Positions 25,905-36,164 are shown, numbered from the stretch's first letter. The stretch is 63,832 bases of DNA from JAMOBE01 sp039908285 (GCA_039908285.1 JAMOBE010000011.1:1-63832); one strand, 5' to 3'. Numbers and translations are program-made. Notes: generated from the sequence alone by a model not told the origin.

Positions 25905-26427
25905 CGGTCGTCCTCCACCAGGTCGTTCGCAGGGCGGCGCCACCACTGGCCACGGCCAGGACCAGCGACGCCAGCAGATTGTAGCCGGTCAGGGAAAGGC
26001 CGAACAGAGTCCACTGCACCCGGTCGCACGGCACCTCGGCCGGCCTCTCCAGGGCCCGCTCCAGGTCGGCCAGAGTCGCGAATCCGATATCGGCGGTGGC
26101 GCTCGAGGCGCTGCACACGGCCGAGACCCACCAGTGCCCCTCGACGCCCACGTGGTAAAAGGCGATGCCGGCGTTGACCAGGAACGCCAGGGCGCACAGA
26201 GACACCAGATAACGCCCGGCGATCGGGCCAACACGTGGCACCAGCACCGCCCCGGCCAGCACGGCGGCCACCGCCCAGGGAACGCGCTCCATCAGGCAGA
26301 GGGGGCAGGGCTCGAGTCCGAACCCATACTGAAACACCAGCGCGGCGCCAAGGACCGCCAGGCACGACGCCAGGATCGCGGCGGCAACCATTCGGCGGGC
26401 GGAGCGCTCCCGGGCGGCACGCTCCAT
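25894..26427 (-). CDS. dsbB: Disulfide bond formation protein DsbB
   Basis: A four-span inner-membrane oxidoreductase of 177 residues that reoxidises periplasmic DsbA and passes electrons to ubiquinone. The first redox pair is in LEPCPLCLMERVPW near residue 40. A second pair of periplasmic Cys is near 105 (AVCSASS) and 135 (VPCDRV). It starts one base after the yqaA stop codon and overlaps coq7, which makes the link with ubiquinone synthesis suggestive. Confidence 0.92.
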   Translation of the reverse strand: MERAARERSARRMVAAAILASCLAVLGAALVFQYGFGLEPCPLCLMERVPWAVAAVLAGAVLVPRVGPIAGRYLVSLCALAFLVNAGIAFYHVGVEGHWWVSAVCSASSATADIGFATLADLERALERPAEVPCDRVQWTLFGLSLTGYNLLASLVLAVASGGAALRTTWWRTTDAR

Positions 26428-26428
26428 A

Positions 26429-27007
26429 TCACAGCACCTTGAGAATCAGGAACCCACCCACCAGAAACACGAGAAACAGGGTGGTGACGAGGGCGAGGCG
26501 ACGCTCGATGAACTCGCGGATCGGATCGCCGAACCACCACAGCAGTCCGGCGACCAGGAAAAAGCGGATCGCCCGCGAACCCAGCGACGCCAGCGTGAAC
26601 ACCACCAGATCAAGCTTGGTGACCCCGGCGGTGATGGTGATCAGCTTGTAGGGAATCGGCGTCATGCCCTTGGCCAGCACGATCCAGCCGCCGTAGTGGT
26701 TGAAGGTCTCCTGAAACGCGGCGAACTTGGTCTGAAGGTGGTAGAAGTCGATGATGGCGCGGCCCACCGTCTCGAACAGCCAGTAGCCGATGGCGTAGCC
26801 CAGGAACCCCCCGACCACCGAGGACACCGTGCACACGGCGGCATACCACCAGGCCCGCCGCCGGTCGGCCAGCGTCATGGGAATGAGCAGCACGTCCGGG
26901 GGAATGGGAAACACCGAGCTTTCGACGAACGACACCACCGAGAGCCACCACAGGGCATGGCGGTGCGCGGCGAGTTTCATCGTCCGGTCATAGGCTTTGC
27001 GCAGCAC
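26429..27007 (-). CDS. YqaA-type DedA/VTT-domain membrane protein
   Basis: A 192-residue inner-membrane protein of the VTT (SNARE-associated/DedA) family, YqaA branch. Family signals are FVESSVFPIPPDVLLIPM near residue 30, the GGFLGYAIGYWLFETVG segment near 65, and GWIVLAKGMTPIPYKLITITAG near 108. DedA-like proteins are implicated in lipid flipping; the exact role of this branch is uncertain. The GTG start at 27007 follows GGAGG by 7 bases and yields the usual MLRK-type N-terminus; an ATG lies 9 codons in. First gene of the yqaA-dsbB-coq7-OGT operon. Confidence 0.85.
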   Translation of the reverse strand: MLRKAYDRTMKLAAHRHALWWLSVVSFVESSVFPIPPDVLLIPMTLADRRRAWWYAAVCTVSSVVGGFLGYAIGYWLFETVGRAIIDFYHLQTKFAAFQETFNHYGGWIVLAKGMTPIPYKLITITAGVTKLDLVVFTLASLGSRAIRFFLVAGLLWWFGDPIREFIERRLALVTTLFLVFLVGGFLILKVL

Positions 27008-27105
27008 GATCCATCCTCCGCCGACGGGTCCGCAGGGTGTGGCAGTCGGAGCGGTCCCGGACGAATATCACTGCTGTCCGGTCGACCGTGCAACCAATTT
27101 TCCGT

Positions 27106-27266
27106 AAGGACACGATGCAAAATAACCGCGCCAGATCGCGCGGGACACCGGCCCGTCCGCCAGGCGCGACAGGGGGCGCGTACCCGCGGTACGCAACCCC
27201 TGGCGCAACGCCGCGGACGGGCCGGGGGACAAGCGAGATGGTGCGGTTATTTTGCATCGTGTCCTT
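27106..27266. repeat. Family D 161-bp long-hairpin element
   Basis: The outer arms are perfect 24-bp inverted repeats: 27106-27129 starts AAGGACACGATGCAAAATAA, and 27243-27266 is its exact complement. Inside are weaker inverted matches (GGCCCGTCCG on the left and its complement on the right). A 17-bp perfect palindrome around GCGTACCCGCGGTACGC occupies the centre at 27178-27194. The element sits in the 425-bp divergent gap between yqaA and the acyl-CoA-ligase gene. The rest of the gap is fairly AT-rich and has no gene. Confidence 0.8.
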
Positions 27267-27432
27267 AATTCGTTGCGGCGACCTTGGCAGAGACCGCGCC
27301 TTATTGGTCCCCGACCCATGGGGCGTTGCACGCATGCGTTCTCACTCGAAACGAATTTTCATTTTTCGGTTACCAGATAATCTGATACCGTCTTAGGCCA
27401 AGGGCGTGTTTGATCTGGCTATGGAGTGAAAG

Positions 27433-28992
27433 ATGGGGTTTGGTCAAAGTTATGACGATCTGCCCATGGACTGGGTTGGAAACTGGGCGGGACGCCGCGC
27501 GGCTCAGACGCCCAATCGTGTCGCCCTTTATGACTCGTTTACCAAGGCTTCGTACACATATCGGGATATGAACGACCGGGCCTGTCGGGTGGGAGTCTAT
27601 CTGACCGACGTGCTCGGACTGCGTAAAGGCGATGTTCTTGCACTGATCTGCCGCAACCGGATTGAAGCCATTGACATTTACATGGCCTGCGGAAAATTGG
27701 GGATCATCCTCGCCCCATTGAGTCACCGTTTGAAAAAGCCGGAATTGGACGACCTGTTGGCTCGTCTCAAGCCAGGCGCCTTTTTCCATGAAAATCAATT
27801 TGCCGAACTGATCTCGACCCTGTCGCTTCCCTCCTCGGTCCGTTCGGTGGTCAACATCGACGATGGTCAGAACATATTTGAGACGGTCATTTTGAAGTCG
27901 CCTCCCAGAGAGGTCAACATTCCGCTTGGGATGAATGAGACCAGCCTGTACGTCCATACCGGCGGGACGACCGCCGTGCCGAAGATCTGCATCGTATCTC
28001 ATCGGCAGATGGTCTGGAATTCAGTAGATATCCTTGCGACCGGGATCGTCGGTCCTTACAAGAGCGTCCTCATCACGTTTCCATTCTTTCATATTGGCGG
28101 ATGGAACACCCTTACGCCGCTGTTTCATGCCGGCGTCACGGGCGTCCTGATGCGTGAGTTCAATCCCGGCCTGGTGCTTGAGCTGATCCATGACGGACGC
28201 GTCGAGAACTTTGGCGCGGTCGAGGCCATGCTTCAGTTCATGATCGCCCACCCCAAATTCGCGGAAACCGATTTCTCCAGGGTGAAGGCCATCACCACGG
28301 CCGCCGCTCCCTGCTCGAAAGCCGTGATGCAAACCTTCCTGGATAAGGGCGTTCCAATCAGTCAGACCTACGGAATGACCGAGGCCGGCCCGTCCAATTA
28401 TGCCTATATCCCCCGCTCCGACTCCATGGAAGAACTGCTGACGAACTCGGCGAGCATCGGCACGTCCATGTTCCATTGTGACTCCAGGATCGTCGATCAG
28501 GTGTCAGGGCGTGACGTCAAACCCGGCGAAACGGGCGTTCTATGCCTGCGCAGCCCGCATAATTTTGACGGCTACCTCCATGACCAGGCGCGAACCGGGA
28601 AGGTCATCGATCAGGACGGCTGGATCTATACGGGAGATCTGGCCGTACAGGACCAGGATGGCCTGATATACATCAAGGGGCGGGCCGACAACATGTTCAT
28701 CTCCGGGGGAGAAAACATCTCCCCGGAGGAGATCGAGCAGGCCCTGATGAAGCATCCCGCCGTCGCCGGGGCGATCTGTGCCGGCATTCCCGACGCCAGA
28801 TGGGGACAGGTCCCGGTCGCGCTCGTGGTTTTTCACACCGGCAAGAGCATCGCGGACGATGAACTCAGGGCGTTTTGCCGGGACTATCTGGCTGACTACA
28901 AGGTTCCCAGGCAAATCCGTCCGGTCACCGAATTGCCTCTCACGGGCGCGGGAAAGCTGAACCGCAATGCCGTGATCCCGATGTTTAGGTGA
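27433..28992 (+). CDS. AMP-forming acyl-CoA synthetase/ligase family protein
   Basis: A 519-residue ANL-superfamily adenylating enzyme. The phosphate-binding loop is HTGGTTAVPKICIVSH near residue 177, a little divergent from the usual SGTTGxPK. The adenine motif is YGMTEAGPSN near 317. The hinge region reads YTGDLAVQDQDGLIYIKGRADNMFISGGENISP near 400-430, best quoted as YTGDLA and GRADNM. A C-terminal Lys lies in LTGAGKLNR. It should activate a carboxylic acid to acyl-AMP and acyl-CoA; the acid is unknown. GGAGTGAAAG precedes the ATG. The base composition is visibly less GC-rich than neighbouring genes, with many A/T third positions, which suggests acquisition by transfer. It converges on the histidine kinase gene. 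Confidence 0.85.
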   Translation: MGFGQSYDDLPMDWVGNWAGRRAAQTPNRVALYDSFTKASYTYRDMNDRACRVGVYLTDVLGLRKGDVLALICRNRIEAIDIYMACGKLGIILAPLSHRLKKPELDDLLARLKPGAFFHENQFAELISTLSLPSSVRSVVNIDDGQNIFETVILKSPPREVNIPLGMNETSLYVHTGGTTAVPKICIVSHRQMVWNSVDILATGIVGPYKSVLITFPFFHIGGWNTLTPLFHAGVTGVLMREFNPGLVLELIHDGRVENFGAVEAMLQFMIAHPKFAETDFSRVKAITTAAAPCSKAVMQTFLDKGVPISQTYGMTEAGPSNYAYIPRSDSMEELLTNSASIGTSMFHCDSRIVDQVSGRDVKPGETGVLCLRSPHNFDGYLHDQARTGKVIDQDGWIYTGDLAVQDQDGLIYIKGRADNMFISGGENISPEEIEQALMKHPAVAGAICAGIPDARWGQVPVALVVFHTGKSIADDELRAFCRDYLADYKVPRQIRPVTELPLTGAGKLNRNAVIPMFR

Positions 28993-29011
28993 ACTTAGGC
29001 TTCTGCTTTGT

Positions 29012-30487
29012 TCATGTGGCAAGCGGCAACAGGGCCGAGGCCCGCAGGCCGCCGCCCTCCCGGTTGGCCAGCGTCACGTCGCCGCCGTGCCGGCGCAGCA
29101 CGTCGCGGGCGATGGCCAGCCCGAGCCCGACACCGCCGGGACTGAGCGAGCGCGCCTTGTCCACCCGGTAGAAGGGCTCGAACACCTTCTCGAACTCCGC
29201 CTCGGGGATTCCGGGGCCGTCGTCCTCGATGACGATCCGCGCCGTGTCGCCCGCATTCTCCAGCGACACGTCGGCCCGGCCGGCGTACTTGACGGCATTG
29301 CCGATCAGGTTCGACACCGCCCGCACCATGGCCACCGGCTGACAGCGGCACTTTAGGCGATCCGGTCCCCGATAGGTGATGGCGTCGCCGGCGTCCGTCC
29401 GCTCGTCGCACACCGTCTGCACCAGGTCGGCGAGGTCGACCAGCTCCACCGCTTCCGTATCGCCCTGGCCGCGCACGAAGGCGAGCGTCGTCGAGACCAT
29501 GTCTTTCATCAGGTCGAGGTCGCGCAGGATGAATCGCCGATCCTCTCCCCCCAGGGCCTCTCCCCCCGCCAGGGCCTCGCCGCGCAGCCGGATGCGGGTG
29601 ATCAGCGTGCCGTAGTCGTGGGCGATGGCGGCCATCAGGTGCAGCCGCTCGCCCATGACGGTCCGCAGCCGCGCCTGCATGCGGTTGATGGCCTGGGCAA
29701 GGCGCCGCACCTCCTCGGGTCCATCCTCGGCCACGCTGGCCGTGAGATCATCCAGTCCGACCGTTTCGGCCGCCGCGGCGATGCGGGCCAGCGGCGCGGT
29801 CAGCCGCCGGGTCAGCCAGGCCGCCAGCGCCACCGCCGCCACCGCCGCTCCGATCAGCGACGCCATGTAGCGCACCGACCACACCTCGTGCGGCGAGGTC
29901 ATGATGGCGGTTACCCTGAGCCAGCGATCGCCCCGGATGCGCAGGCCGATGCTGACCTGGTCGGTGCCGGCCAGGTCGTGCAGGTGCAGGGCGTCGAGAA
30001 TGTCGAGCGTCGCGGCCGCCGCGGCCGAACGCTCCGCGGCGTCTCTGGACAGGCGACAGTAGACCACCAGAGGGGTCCCGCCATGGCTGGGCAGGCGGCG
30101 CGAGATTTCCTCGATGATCAGGCGTTCCGCGCGGTGCTGGGCGAACGGCGCCATGGTCTCCGGCGGCGACGTCTCCACCGTGGCGGACATGCCCGTGCCC
30201 GACATGGCCGCCAGGAGGGCCGGCCAGCTTTCCTCGGGCATGCCCTCGAGCAGGCCGACCGCGGCGGCGACCCGGGTGCCGAGGTCCGTCGCGTGCTGCC
30301 GGGTATGGGAGTCGAGCCCCTCGATGTAGAAGAAACCGAGGCTCACCGCCTGCGACAGCACGACGACGGCGACCACCGCCCACACCACCCGGGTACCGAG
30401 CCGGTCGGCGGCCCTCGAACATTTTCCGATCACATCGGAAACCGCTCTAACCACGCTCGACAGCAGCCGAAAGGACATAGCCCCCAT
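29012..30487 (-). CDS. Sensor histidine kinase with variant H-box
   Basis: A 491-residue inner-membrane kinase of the EnvZ type. One span lies near residues 32-52, a periplasmic domain of about 150 residues follows, and a second span is near 205-225. The HAMP region precedes the dimerization segment. The phospho-acceptor block reads AIAHDYGTLITRIRLRGEA near 290. The usual HDLRTPLTR is therefore HDYGTLITR: the His and Asp are kept, but the Arg and Pro are changed. N-box SNLIGNAVKYAG and G-boxes DDGPGIP and GVGLGLAIARD are intact, so ATP binding is likely. Its start lies inside the 3' end of the response regulator (41-bp overlap). A Met at 30478 is an alternative. Ligand unknown. Confidence 0.88.
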   Translation of the reverse strand: MGAMSFRLLSSVVRAVSDVIGKCSRAADRLGTRVVWAVVAVVVLSQAVSLGFFYIEGLDSHTRQHATDLGTRVAAAVGLLEGMPEESWPALLAAMSGTGMSATVETSPPETMAPFAQHRAERLIIEEISRRLPSHGGTPLVVYCRLSRDAAERSAAAAATLDILDALHLHDLAGTDQVSIGLRIRGDRWLRVTAIMTSPHEVWSVRYMASLIGAAVAAVALAAWLTRRLTAPLARIAAAAETVGLDDLTASVAEDGPEEVRRLAQAINRMQARLRTVMGERLHLMAAIAHDYGTLITRIRLRGEALAGGEALGGEDRRFILRDLDLMKDMVSTTLAFVRGQGDTEAVELVDLADLVQTVCDERTDAGDAITYRGPDRLKCRCQPVAMVRAVSNLIGNAVKYAGRADVSLENAGDTARIVIEDDGPGIPEAEFEKVFEPFYRVDKARSLSPGGVGLGLAIARDVLRRHGGDVTLANREGGGLRASALLPLAT

Positions 30488-31181
30488 TCCGTACCGTTTG
30501 CAAAAGGGTTGGCTCGCGGGGATCCGGCTCCAGTTTCCGCCGCAGCCGGCCGATCAGCACGTCGATGGAGCGATCGAAAAGGTGCGGCGACCGCCCCCTG
30601 GTGATCTCCGACAACTGGTCCCGCGACAACACCGCCTGGGCATGGTCGAGGAAGGCGAGCAGAAGGTCGAACTCGGCGCCGGTCAGGCGGACGACGGTCC
30701 CGTCGGGGGACATGAGCCGGCGCCGCACCACCTCCAGCGTCCAGCCGCCGAAGCGATAGTCGCCGGTCCCCGCCGCCGCCGACCCGGTGGTCCGGCGCAG
30801 GACGGCGCGAATGCGGGCCACCAGCTCGCGGGTGCTGAACGGCTTGGCCAGGTAGTCGTCGGCGCCCATCTCCAGCCCCACCACCCGGTCACTCTCCTCG
30901 CCCAGCGCCGTCAGCATGATGATGGGCACGTTCAGCCCGCCCCTGATTTCGCGGCAGATGTCGAGGCCGCTTTCGCCCGGCAGCATGAGGTCGAGGACGA
31001 TCAGGTCGCACGCCTCCTCGCCGAGGACCCGCCGCAGGGCCCCACCATCCGCGACCGTCGTCACCGAGAAGCCATGCTGGCTCAGCGAACGGCTGGTCAG
31101 GGCGCGGATCTCGGCATCGTCATCGACGACGACGATGCGGGGCAGACCGCCACCCGGGTTCACTGTACCCGATTCGTTCAT
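30447..31181 (-). CDS. OmpR-family response regulator
   Basis: A 244-residue DNA-binding regulator partnered with the overlapping kinase. The receiver domain (residues about 14-125) has the acidic pair VVDDD, the phospho-acceptor Asp in IVLDLMLPG near 60, and the switch Lys in AKPFSTRELVARI near 110. The C-terminal winged-helix domain (about 145-240) has LTGAEFDLLLAFL, SRDQL and the recognition segment RSIDVLIGRLRRKLEPD. Targets are unknown. The start at 31181 faces a 340-bp intergenic region carrying the inverted repeat at 31285-31445. Confidence 0.93.
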   Translation of the reverse strand: MNESGTVNPGGGLPRIVVVDDDAEIRALTSRSLSQHGFSVTTVADGGALRRVLGEEACDLIVLDLMLPGESGLDICREIRGGLNVPIIMLTALGEESDRVVGLEMGADDYLAKPFSTRELVARIRAVLRRTTGSAAAGTGDYRFGGWTLEVVRRRLMSPDGTVVRLTGAEFDLLLAFLDHAQAVLSRDQLSEITRGRSPHLFDRSIDVLIGRLRRKLEPDPREPTLLQTVRNGGYVLSAAVERG

Positions 31182-31284
31182 GACCCATTCCGCCTGTCAG
31201 GCCTTTATGCGTGAGAGCACTTCTAGTAATCTACTCCCTCTGCCCCCGGAGGCTACGCATGCACACAGGTTTCCAGCAAATTTA

Positions 31285-31445
31285 AGCCCTCCCCCTCGAT
31301 GGGGGAGGGTTGGGTGGGGGTGGCGGTGCCGCAAGTATCTGTATATATGTAAGCCAATGAACTCTGCTTTGGTGCGAATATAATGCCGTCTGTACGCGCT
31401 TCACTGCCACCCCCTCCCAACCCTCCCCCATCGAGGGGGAGGGCT
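31285..31445. repeat. Long inverted-repeat element related to family A
   Basis: Arms of 39 bp (31285-31323 and 31407-31445) are inverted copies with one mismatch. Each arm itself contains a near-palindrome CCCTCCCCCTCGA/TCGATGGGGGAGGG. The 83-bp interior is AT-rich. The right arm is followed by TTTTT. It fills most of the gap between the response regulator start and the stop codon of the small secreted protein at 31522. The rest of that 340-bp gap shows no gene. Confidence 0.75.
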
Positions 31446-31521
31446 TTTTCCTGCGGGAAGCGATCAGATTATACGGCGCAGCCCGTCAAATCCATTCGGA
31501 TCTTCCGGAAACCGCATCACA

Positions 31522-31824
31522 TCATTTTCCGGTCTTGACTTCTGGGAGGCCCATGTGGCGCCTGGCCAAGTTGATGTTTTCATTGGCCTCTTCATTCTTG
31601 CCGGCGACACAGTCCTTTTCGGCATGGTCGATGACGCTCTGGATCGTCTCCTTCGTCGGGGACTCGTTCTGGCCGGGGTGGGACCCCCGATCCTTGTGGT
31701 TCTGCCAGGCGGCCTTGACCTCCTTGAGGTTCCGTTCACAGCTCCCGGCAGCCTGGGCCGTGCCGGCATACATGGTGCCCGCCACCAGGGCGATTGCCGC
31801 GACGGAATGGAGAATGCTCTTCAT
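31522..31824 (-). CDS. Small secreted hypothetical protein
   Basis: A 100-residue protein with a clear Sec signal peptide: KSILHSVAAIALVAG followed by AQA-A near residue 25. The mature part is about 75 residues, hydrophilic, with two Cys (SCERNL and KDCVAGK) that could form a periplasmic disulfide, and it is predicted helical. CAAGGAGGACAC precedes the ATG, an excellent ribosome-binding site. A promoter candidate lies at 31860-31888. I do not recognise the family. Confidence 0.8.
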   Translation of the reverse strand: MKSILHSVAAIALVAGTMYAGTAQAAGSCERNLKEVKAAWQNHKDRGSHPGQNESPTKETIQSVIDHAEKDCVAGKNEEANENINLARRHMGLPEVKTGK

Positions 31825-31859
31825 CCGTGTCCTCCTTGAACGACGTTCTCGATGGAGTG

Positions 31860-31888
31860 ATCGTAACCGGATATAGCCGCCTGGTCAA
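31860..31888 (-). promoter_or_regulatory. Probable sigma-70 promoter of the small secreted protein gene
   Basis: On the minus strand TTGACC (31888-31883) and TACGAT (31865-31860) are separated by 17 bp. They lie about 36 bp upstream of the start codon at 31824. The surrounding bases are AT-richer than average. Confidence 0.5.
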
Positions 31889-32008
31889 TTCTCGCATTGA
31901 AAGAATTTGTAATGCACCTGTTACATTTTTTCGTTTCGCGAATTGCTCCGGAGGTCCAACCCCTTCACCATGGCGCCGTCCGGTTCAGCCGGTTGGAGGC
32001 CGACGGTA

Positions 32009-33346
32009 CTATTGGCTGCCATCCCGCGCCAGAACCGCCGCGAAGTAGCCGTCGGTGCCGTTGCGGGCGGGGCTCAGGGTCAGGGCGTCGCCGTCCGCTC
32101 CCGGCCAGGGGGCGCCGACGGCGTCGGACCAGGCCTCCGCCAGGGGCAGGGGATGGAAGTCCGGTCGGTCATCGAGGAAGCGGCGGATCTGGTCCTCGTT
32201 CTCCTCGTGCAGGATCGAGCAGGTGGCATAGACCAGCCGGCCGCCGGGCTTCACCAACCGGGCCGCCGCGGCCAGGATGCGGGCCTGACGCTCCACCAGT
32301 TCGGCGACGTCGGCGGGATCGAGCCGCCACCGGGCATCGGGATTGCGGCGCCAGGTGCCGGTGCCGGTGCAGGGGACGTCCACCAGCACCCGGTCATACT
32401 GGCCGGCCGCGCGCTTCAGCCAGCGGTCGTTGTCGCCCTCCAGCACGCGGCGGGTGACGTTGTGCACGCCAGCCCGCTTCAGCCGCACCGCCGAGCGGTC
32501 GATGCGCCCGACGGAGACGTCGAGGGCCACCAGCCGGCCCCGGTTCCCCATCGCCGCCGCCAGGGCCAGGGTCTTGCCGCCGGCGCCGGCGCAGTAGTCC
32601 ACCACCGCCTGGCCCGGCCGGGCTCCCGTCAGCAGGGCGACCACCTGCGAGCCCTCGTCCTGAACCTCGACCCGCCCGTCGCGGAACACCTCCTGCGCGG
32701 CCAGGTCCACCCGCGTGCCGAGCCGCAGGCCCAGCGGCGACAGCGGTGTTTCCACGACGTTCAGACCAAGGGCAACCAGGGCATCCTTCGCCTCCTCCCG
32801 CGTGGCCTTCAGGGTGTTGACCCGCAGATCGAGGGGGGCCGCCGTCGTCAGGGCGGCCAGTTCCCGCTCCATGTCCTCGCCGAAGCGGCGGCGCAACGCC
32901 GGTTCCAGCCACTCCGGGTACTCGCCGCGCACGGCCCTGGGCATGCTGGAGTGGTCGAGCGACTGGCCCAGCATGGTGGCCAGGACGTCGCGATCGTCCT
33001 GGGACAGGCCGGCCGGCCCGTGGTTGTCCTCGGTCAGGCGGACGAGACGCTCGATGGTCCAGCCATCGCTCAGCACCAGATCGGCCAAAATCATCCGCCG
33101 CGCATCCGGTGGCCGGCCGCCGCGTTCGTTCAGGGCGCGGGCGACGGCGTGGGAGACCCACCACGACAGCCGCGCCCGCCGCCGCAGCGCCCCCCACACC
33201 CGTTCGGCGACGGCGCGGCGATCCTTGGCGCCGATATAGCGCCGCTCGCGGAAATAGGCCGAGGCCGTGCCGTCGGCGGGGCGCACCGACGACAGGATGG
33301 CGGCAAGAAGCTCGATGGCGGCCTGGGTCCGTGCGCCGGGTGTCAC
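32009..33346 (-). CDS. RsmB/NOP-family RNA (cytosine-C5) methyltransferase
   Basis: A 445-residue SAM-dependent m5C methyltransferase, paralogous to the rsmB at 741 but lacking a clear NusB domain. Motifs are VQDEGSQVV, VVDYCAGAGGKTLALA near 240, DVPCTGTGTWRRNPD near 312 and VYATCSILHEENEDQI near 365, with both catalytic Cys present. The GTG start at 33346 lies 10 bases after the guaB stop codon and behind GAGGA. An upstream in-frame ATG would overlap guaB heavily. Which RNA position it modifies cannot be read from the sequence. Confidence 0.88.
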   Translation of the reverse strand: MTPGARTQAAIELLAAILSSVRPADGTASAYFRERRYIGAKDRRAVAERVWGALRRRARLSWWVSHAVARALNERGGRPPDARRMILADLVLSDGWTIERLVRLTEDNHGPAGLSQDDRDVLATMLGQSLDHSSMPRAVRGEYPEWLEPALRRRFGEDMERELAALTTAAPLDLRVNTLKATREEAKDALVALGLNVVETPLSPLGLRLGTRVDLAAQEVFRDGRVEVQDEGSQVVALLTGARPGQAVVDYCAGAGGKTLALAAAMGNRGRLVALDVSVGRIDRSAVRLKRAGVHNVTRRVLEGDNDRWLKRAAGQYDRVLVDVPCTGTGTWRRNPDARWRLDPADVAELVERQARILAAAARLVKPGGRLVYATCSILHEENEDQIRRFLDDRPDFHPLPLAEAWSDAVGAPWPGADGDALTLSPARNGTDGYFAAVLARDGSQ

Positions 33347-33356
33347 GGCGCGGTCC

Positions 33357-34820
<1,464 letters not shown>

Positions 34821-35061
34821 ACCGCCTCCAGGTCTTGGTTTTCGGGCGCACATCATACACGTTGCGACGGGCCTGCCAAGGCTTTGACTTCGCGGCGATG
34901 GCCAGGGGTGAGGGCCAGGGGTGGGAGATCGTTGCAGGCTCGCGCATCCCTATGGTGAAAATCAAGGTGCAATCTTCACCCGACTGCCCTGCTATTATTT
35001 CCTTGCGTGATTGGTTCGGGTTGAGTACGGTCCACGCGCTTTCTGGCGGCTTGCCCGCCGT

Positions 35062-35138
35062 GCGCCCGTAGCTCAATTGGATAGAGCATCTGACTACGGA
35101 TCAGAAGGTTGGGAGTTCGAGTCTCTCCGGGCGCGCCA
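35062..35138 (+). tRNA. tRNA-Arg (anticodon ACG)
   Basis: A complete cloverleaf. The acceptor stem GCGCCCG pairs with CGGGCGC at 35128-35134. The D-arm is GCTCAATTGGATAGAGC, the anticodon stem-loop TCTGACTACGGATCAGA gives anticodon ACG, and the T-arm is GGGAGTTCGAGTCTCTC. CCA is encoded at 35136-35138. The tRNA is divergent from guaB and convergent with the esterase gene, whose stop codon lies 7 bases away. Confidence 0.96.
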
Positions 35139-35144
35139 AGGAAT

Positions 35145-36164
35145 TCAAGGGGTTGGCATCGACGATCGCGGCATGGTCTGTACCGTCCCGGCGTCTCTCT
35201 CAAGCCCCCAGAACTTGCCGATGTGGTACGTCGAGCAGATGTGCACGTCGAGAAGGAACCGTCCCGCCTTGCCGCACTGTGTCGCTCCGGGGCCGGGGTC
35301 GACGGGGGTGCCGTGGCCCATGCCGCTGATGGTGTGCAGTTCCACCTGCGGCGTTCCCGCGGCGTCGGCATAGACCAGGTAGGAATGTTCGGCGTTTCCC
35401 CGCCGGGTTCCCGTTGCGGCCTCGATGCCGTGGACGTTGGTCCACTGCTTCAGGAGTTCGCGGGCGTTGACCGGGTCCACCCATGGATCCTTGTCGCCCT
35501 GCCAGATGGACACCTTTGGCCAGGGGCCTTGGTGGGCCGAGGCGGCACGGACCGCGTCGCCCCACTCGGCCGGGTCCTGCGCCCGCCCCCACAGCATGCA
35601 GCGCACGGCTCCAACCACGCCATCGGCACAGCCGTGGGGAATTCCGGCGATGATGGCACCGGCGGTGAAGACCTCCGGATAGGCGGCAAGCAGCGCATTG
35701 GCCATGGCCCCGCCGGCCGACAGCCCGGTGACGTAGACTCGCCTGGGATCGATGGCTCCCCCCTGGACCATCGCCGCCACCATGGAGCGGATGGACCGCG
35801 CCTCGCCGCGGTCGCGACCACGGTGCTCCTCGGCGTACCAGGTGAAACAGCGGCTGAGGTTGTTCCTGAGCCGCTGTTCCGGCAGCAGCAGGGCGAACCG
35901 CCACTGGTCGGCGAACTTGGTCCAGCCCGCCTCGTCGTCATAGTCGGTGGCCCCCTGCGAGCACCCATGCAGCGCCACCACCAGCGGCGCCCGGGGGGGA
36001 AGGCCATCGGGCACGTACTTGTACATGCGCAGGTTACCCGGGTTGTCGCCGAACGCCCGAACCTCGGTCAAAGGTCCCTGCGCCGCCGCCACCCCTCCAG
36101 ACAGGGCCGCCAGCAGCACCACTCCTATCCAGCGCCAAACGCGCCACCACACCCCACCGTCCAT
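35145..36164 (-). CDS. Secreted PHB-depolymerase/feruloyl-esterase-like hydrolase
   Basis: A 339-residue alpha/beta hydrolase of the LpqC/PHB-depolymerase family. The signal peptide covers about residues 1-27 (hydrophobic core and AAAQ cleavage). The oxyanion segment VVALHGCSQGATDYDDEAG is near 62, the nucleophile box is YVTGLSAGGAMANA near 146, and the acidic residue probably lies in WQGDKDPWVDP near 218. The catalytic His is in SGMGHGTP near 290. It should hydrolyse esters in the periplasm or outside the cell. The exact substrate (short PHB oligomers or aromatic esters) is open. ATG 36164 is chosen over the adjacent GTG 36167. Confidence 0.88.
   Translation of the reverse strand: MDGGVWWRVWRWIGVVLLAALSGGVAAAQGPLTEVRAFGDNPGNLRMYKYVPDGLPPRAPLVVALHGCSQGATDYDDEAGWTKFADQWRFALLLPEQRLRNNLSRCFTWYAEEHRGRDRGEARSIRSMVAAMVQGGAIDPRRVYVTGLSAGGAMANALLAAYPEVFTAGAIIAGIPHGCADGVVGAVRCMLWGRAQDPAEWGDAVRAASAHQGPWPKVSIWQGDKDPWVDPVNARELLKQWTNVHGIEAATGTRRGNAEHSYLVYADAAGTPQVELHTISGMGHGTPVDPGPGATQCGKAGRFLLDVHICSTYHIGKFWGLERDAGTVQTMPRSSMPTP

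Noticed and set aside
34890..34930. Short GGCCAGGGGTG direct repeat upstream of guaB as a riboswitch
   Set aside because: Only two units, no paired stems and no match to purine riboswitch architecture.
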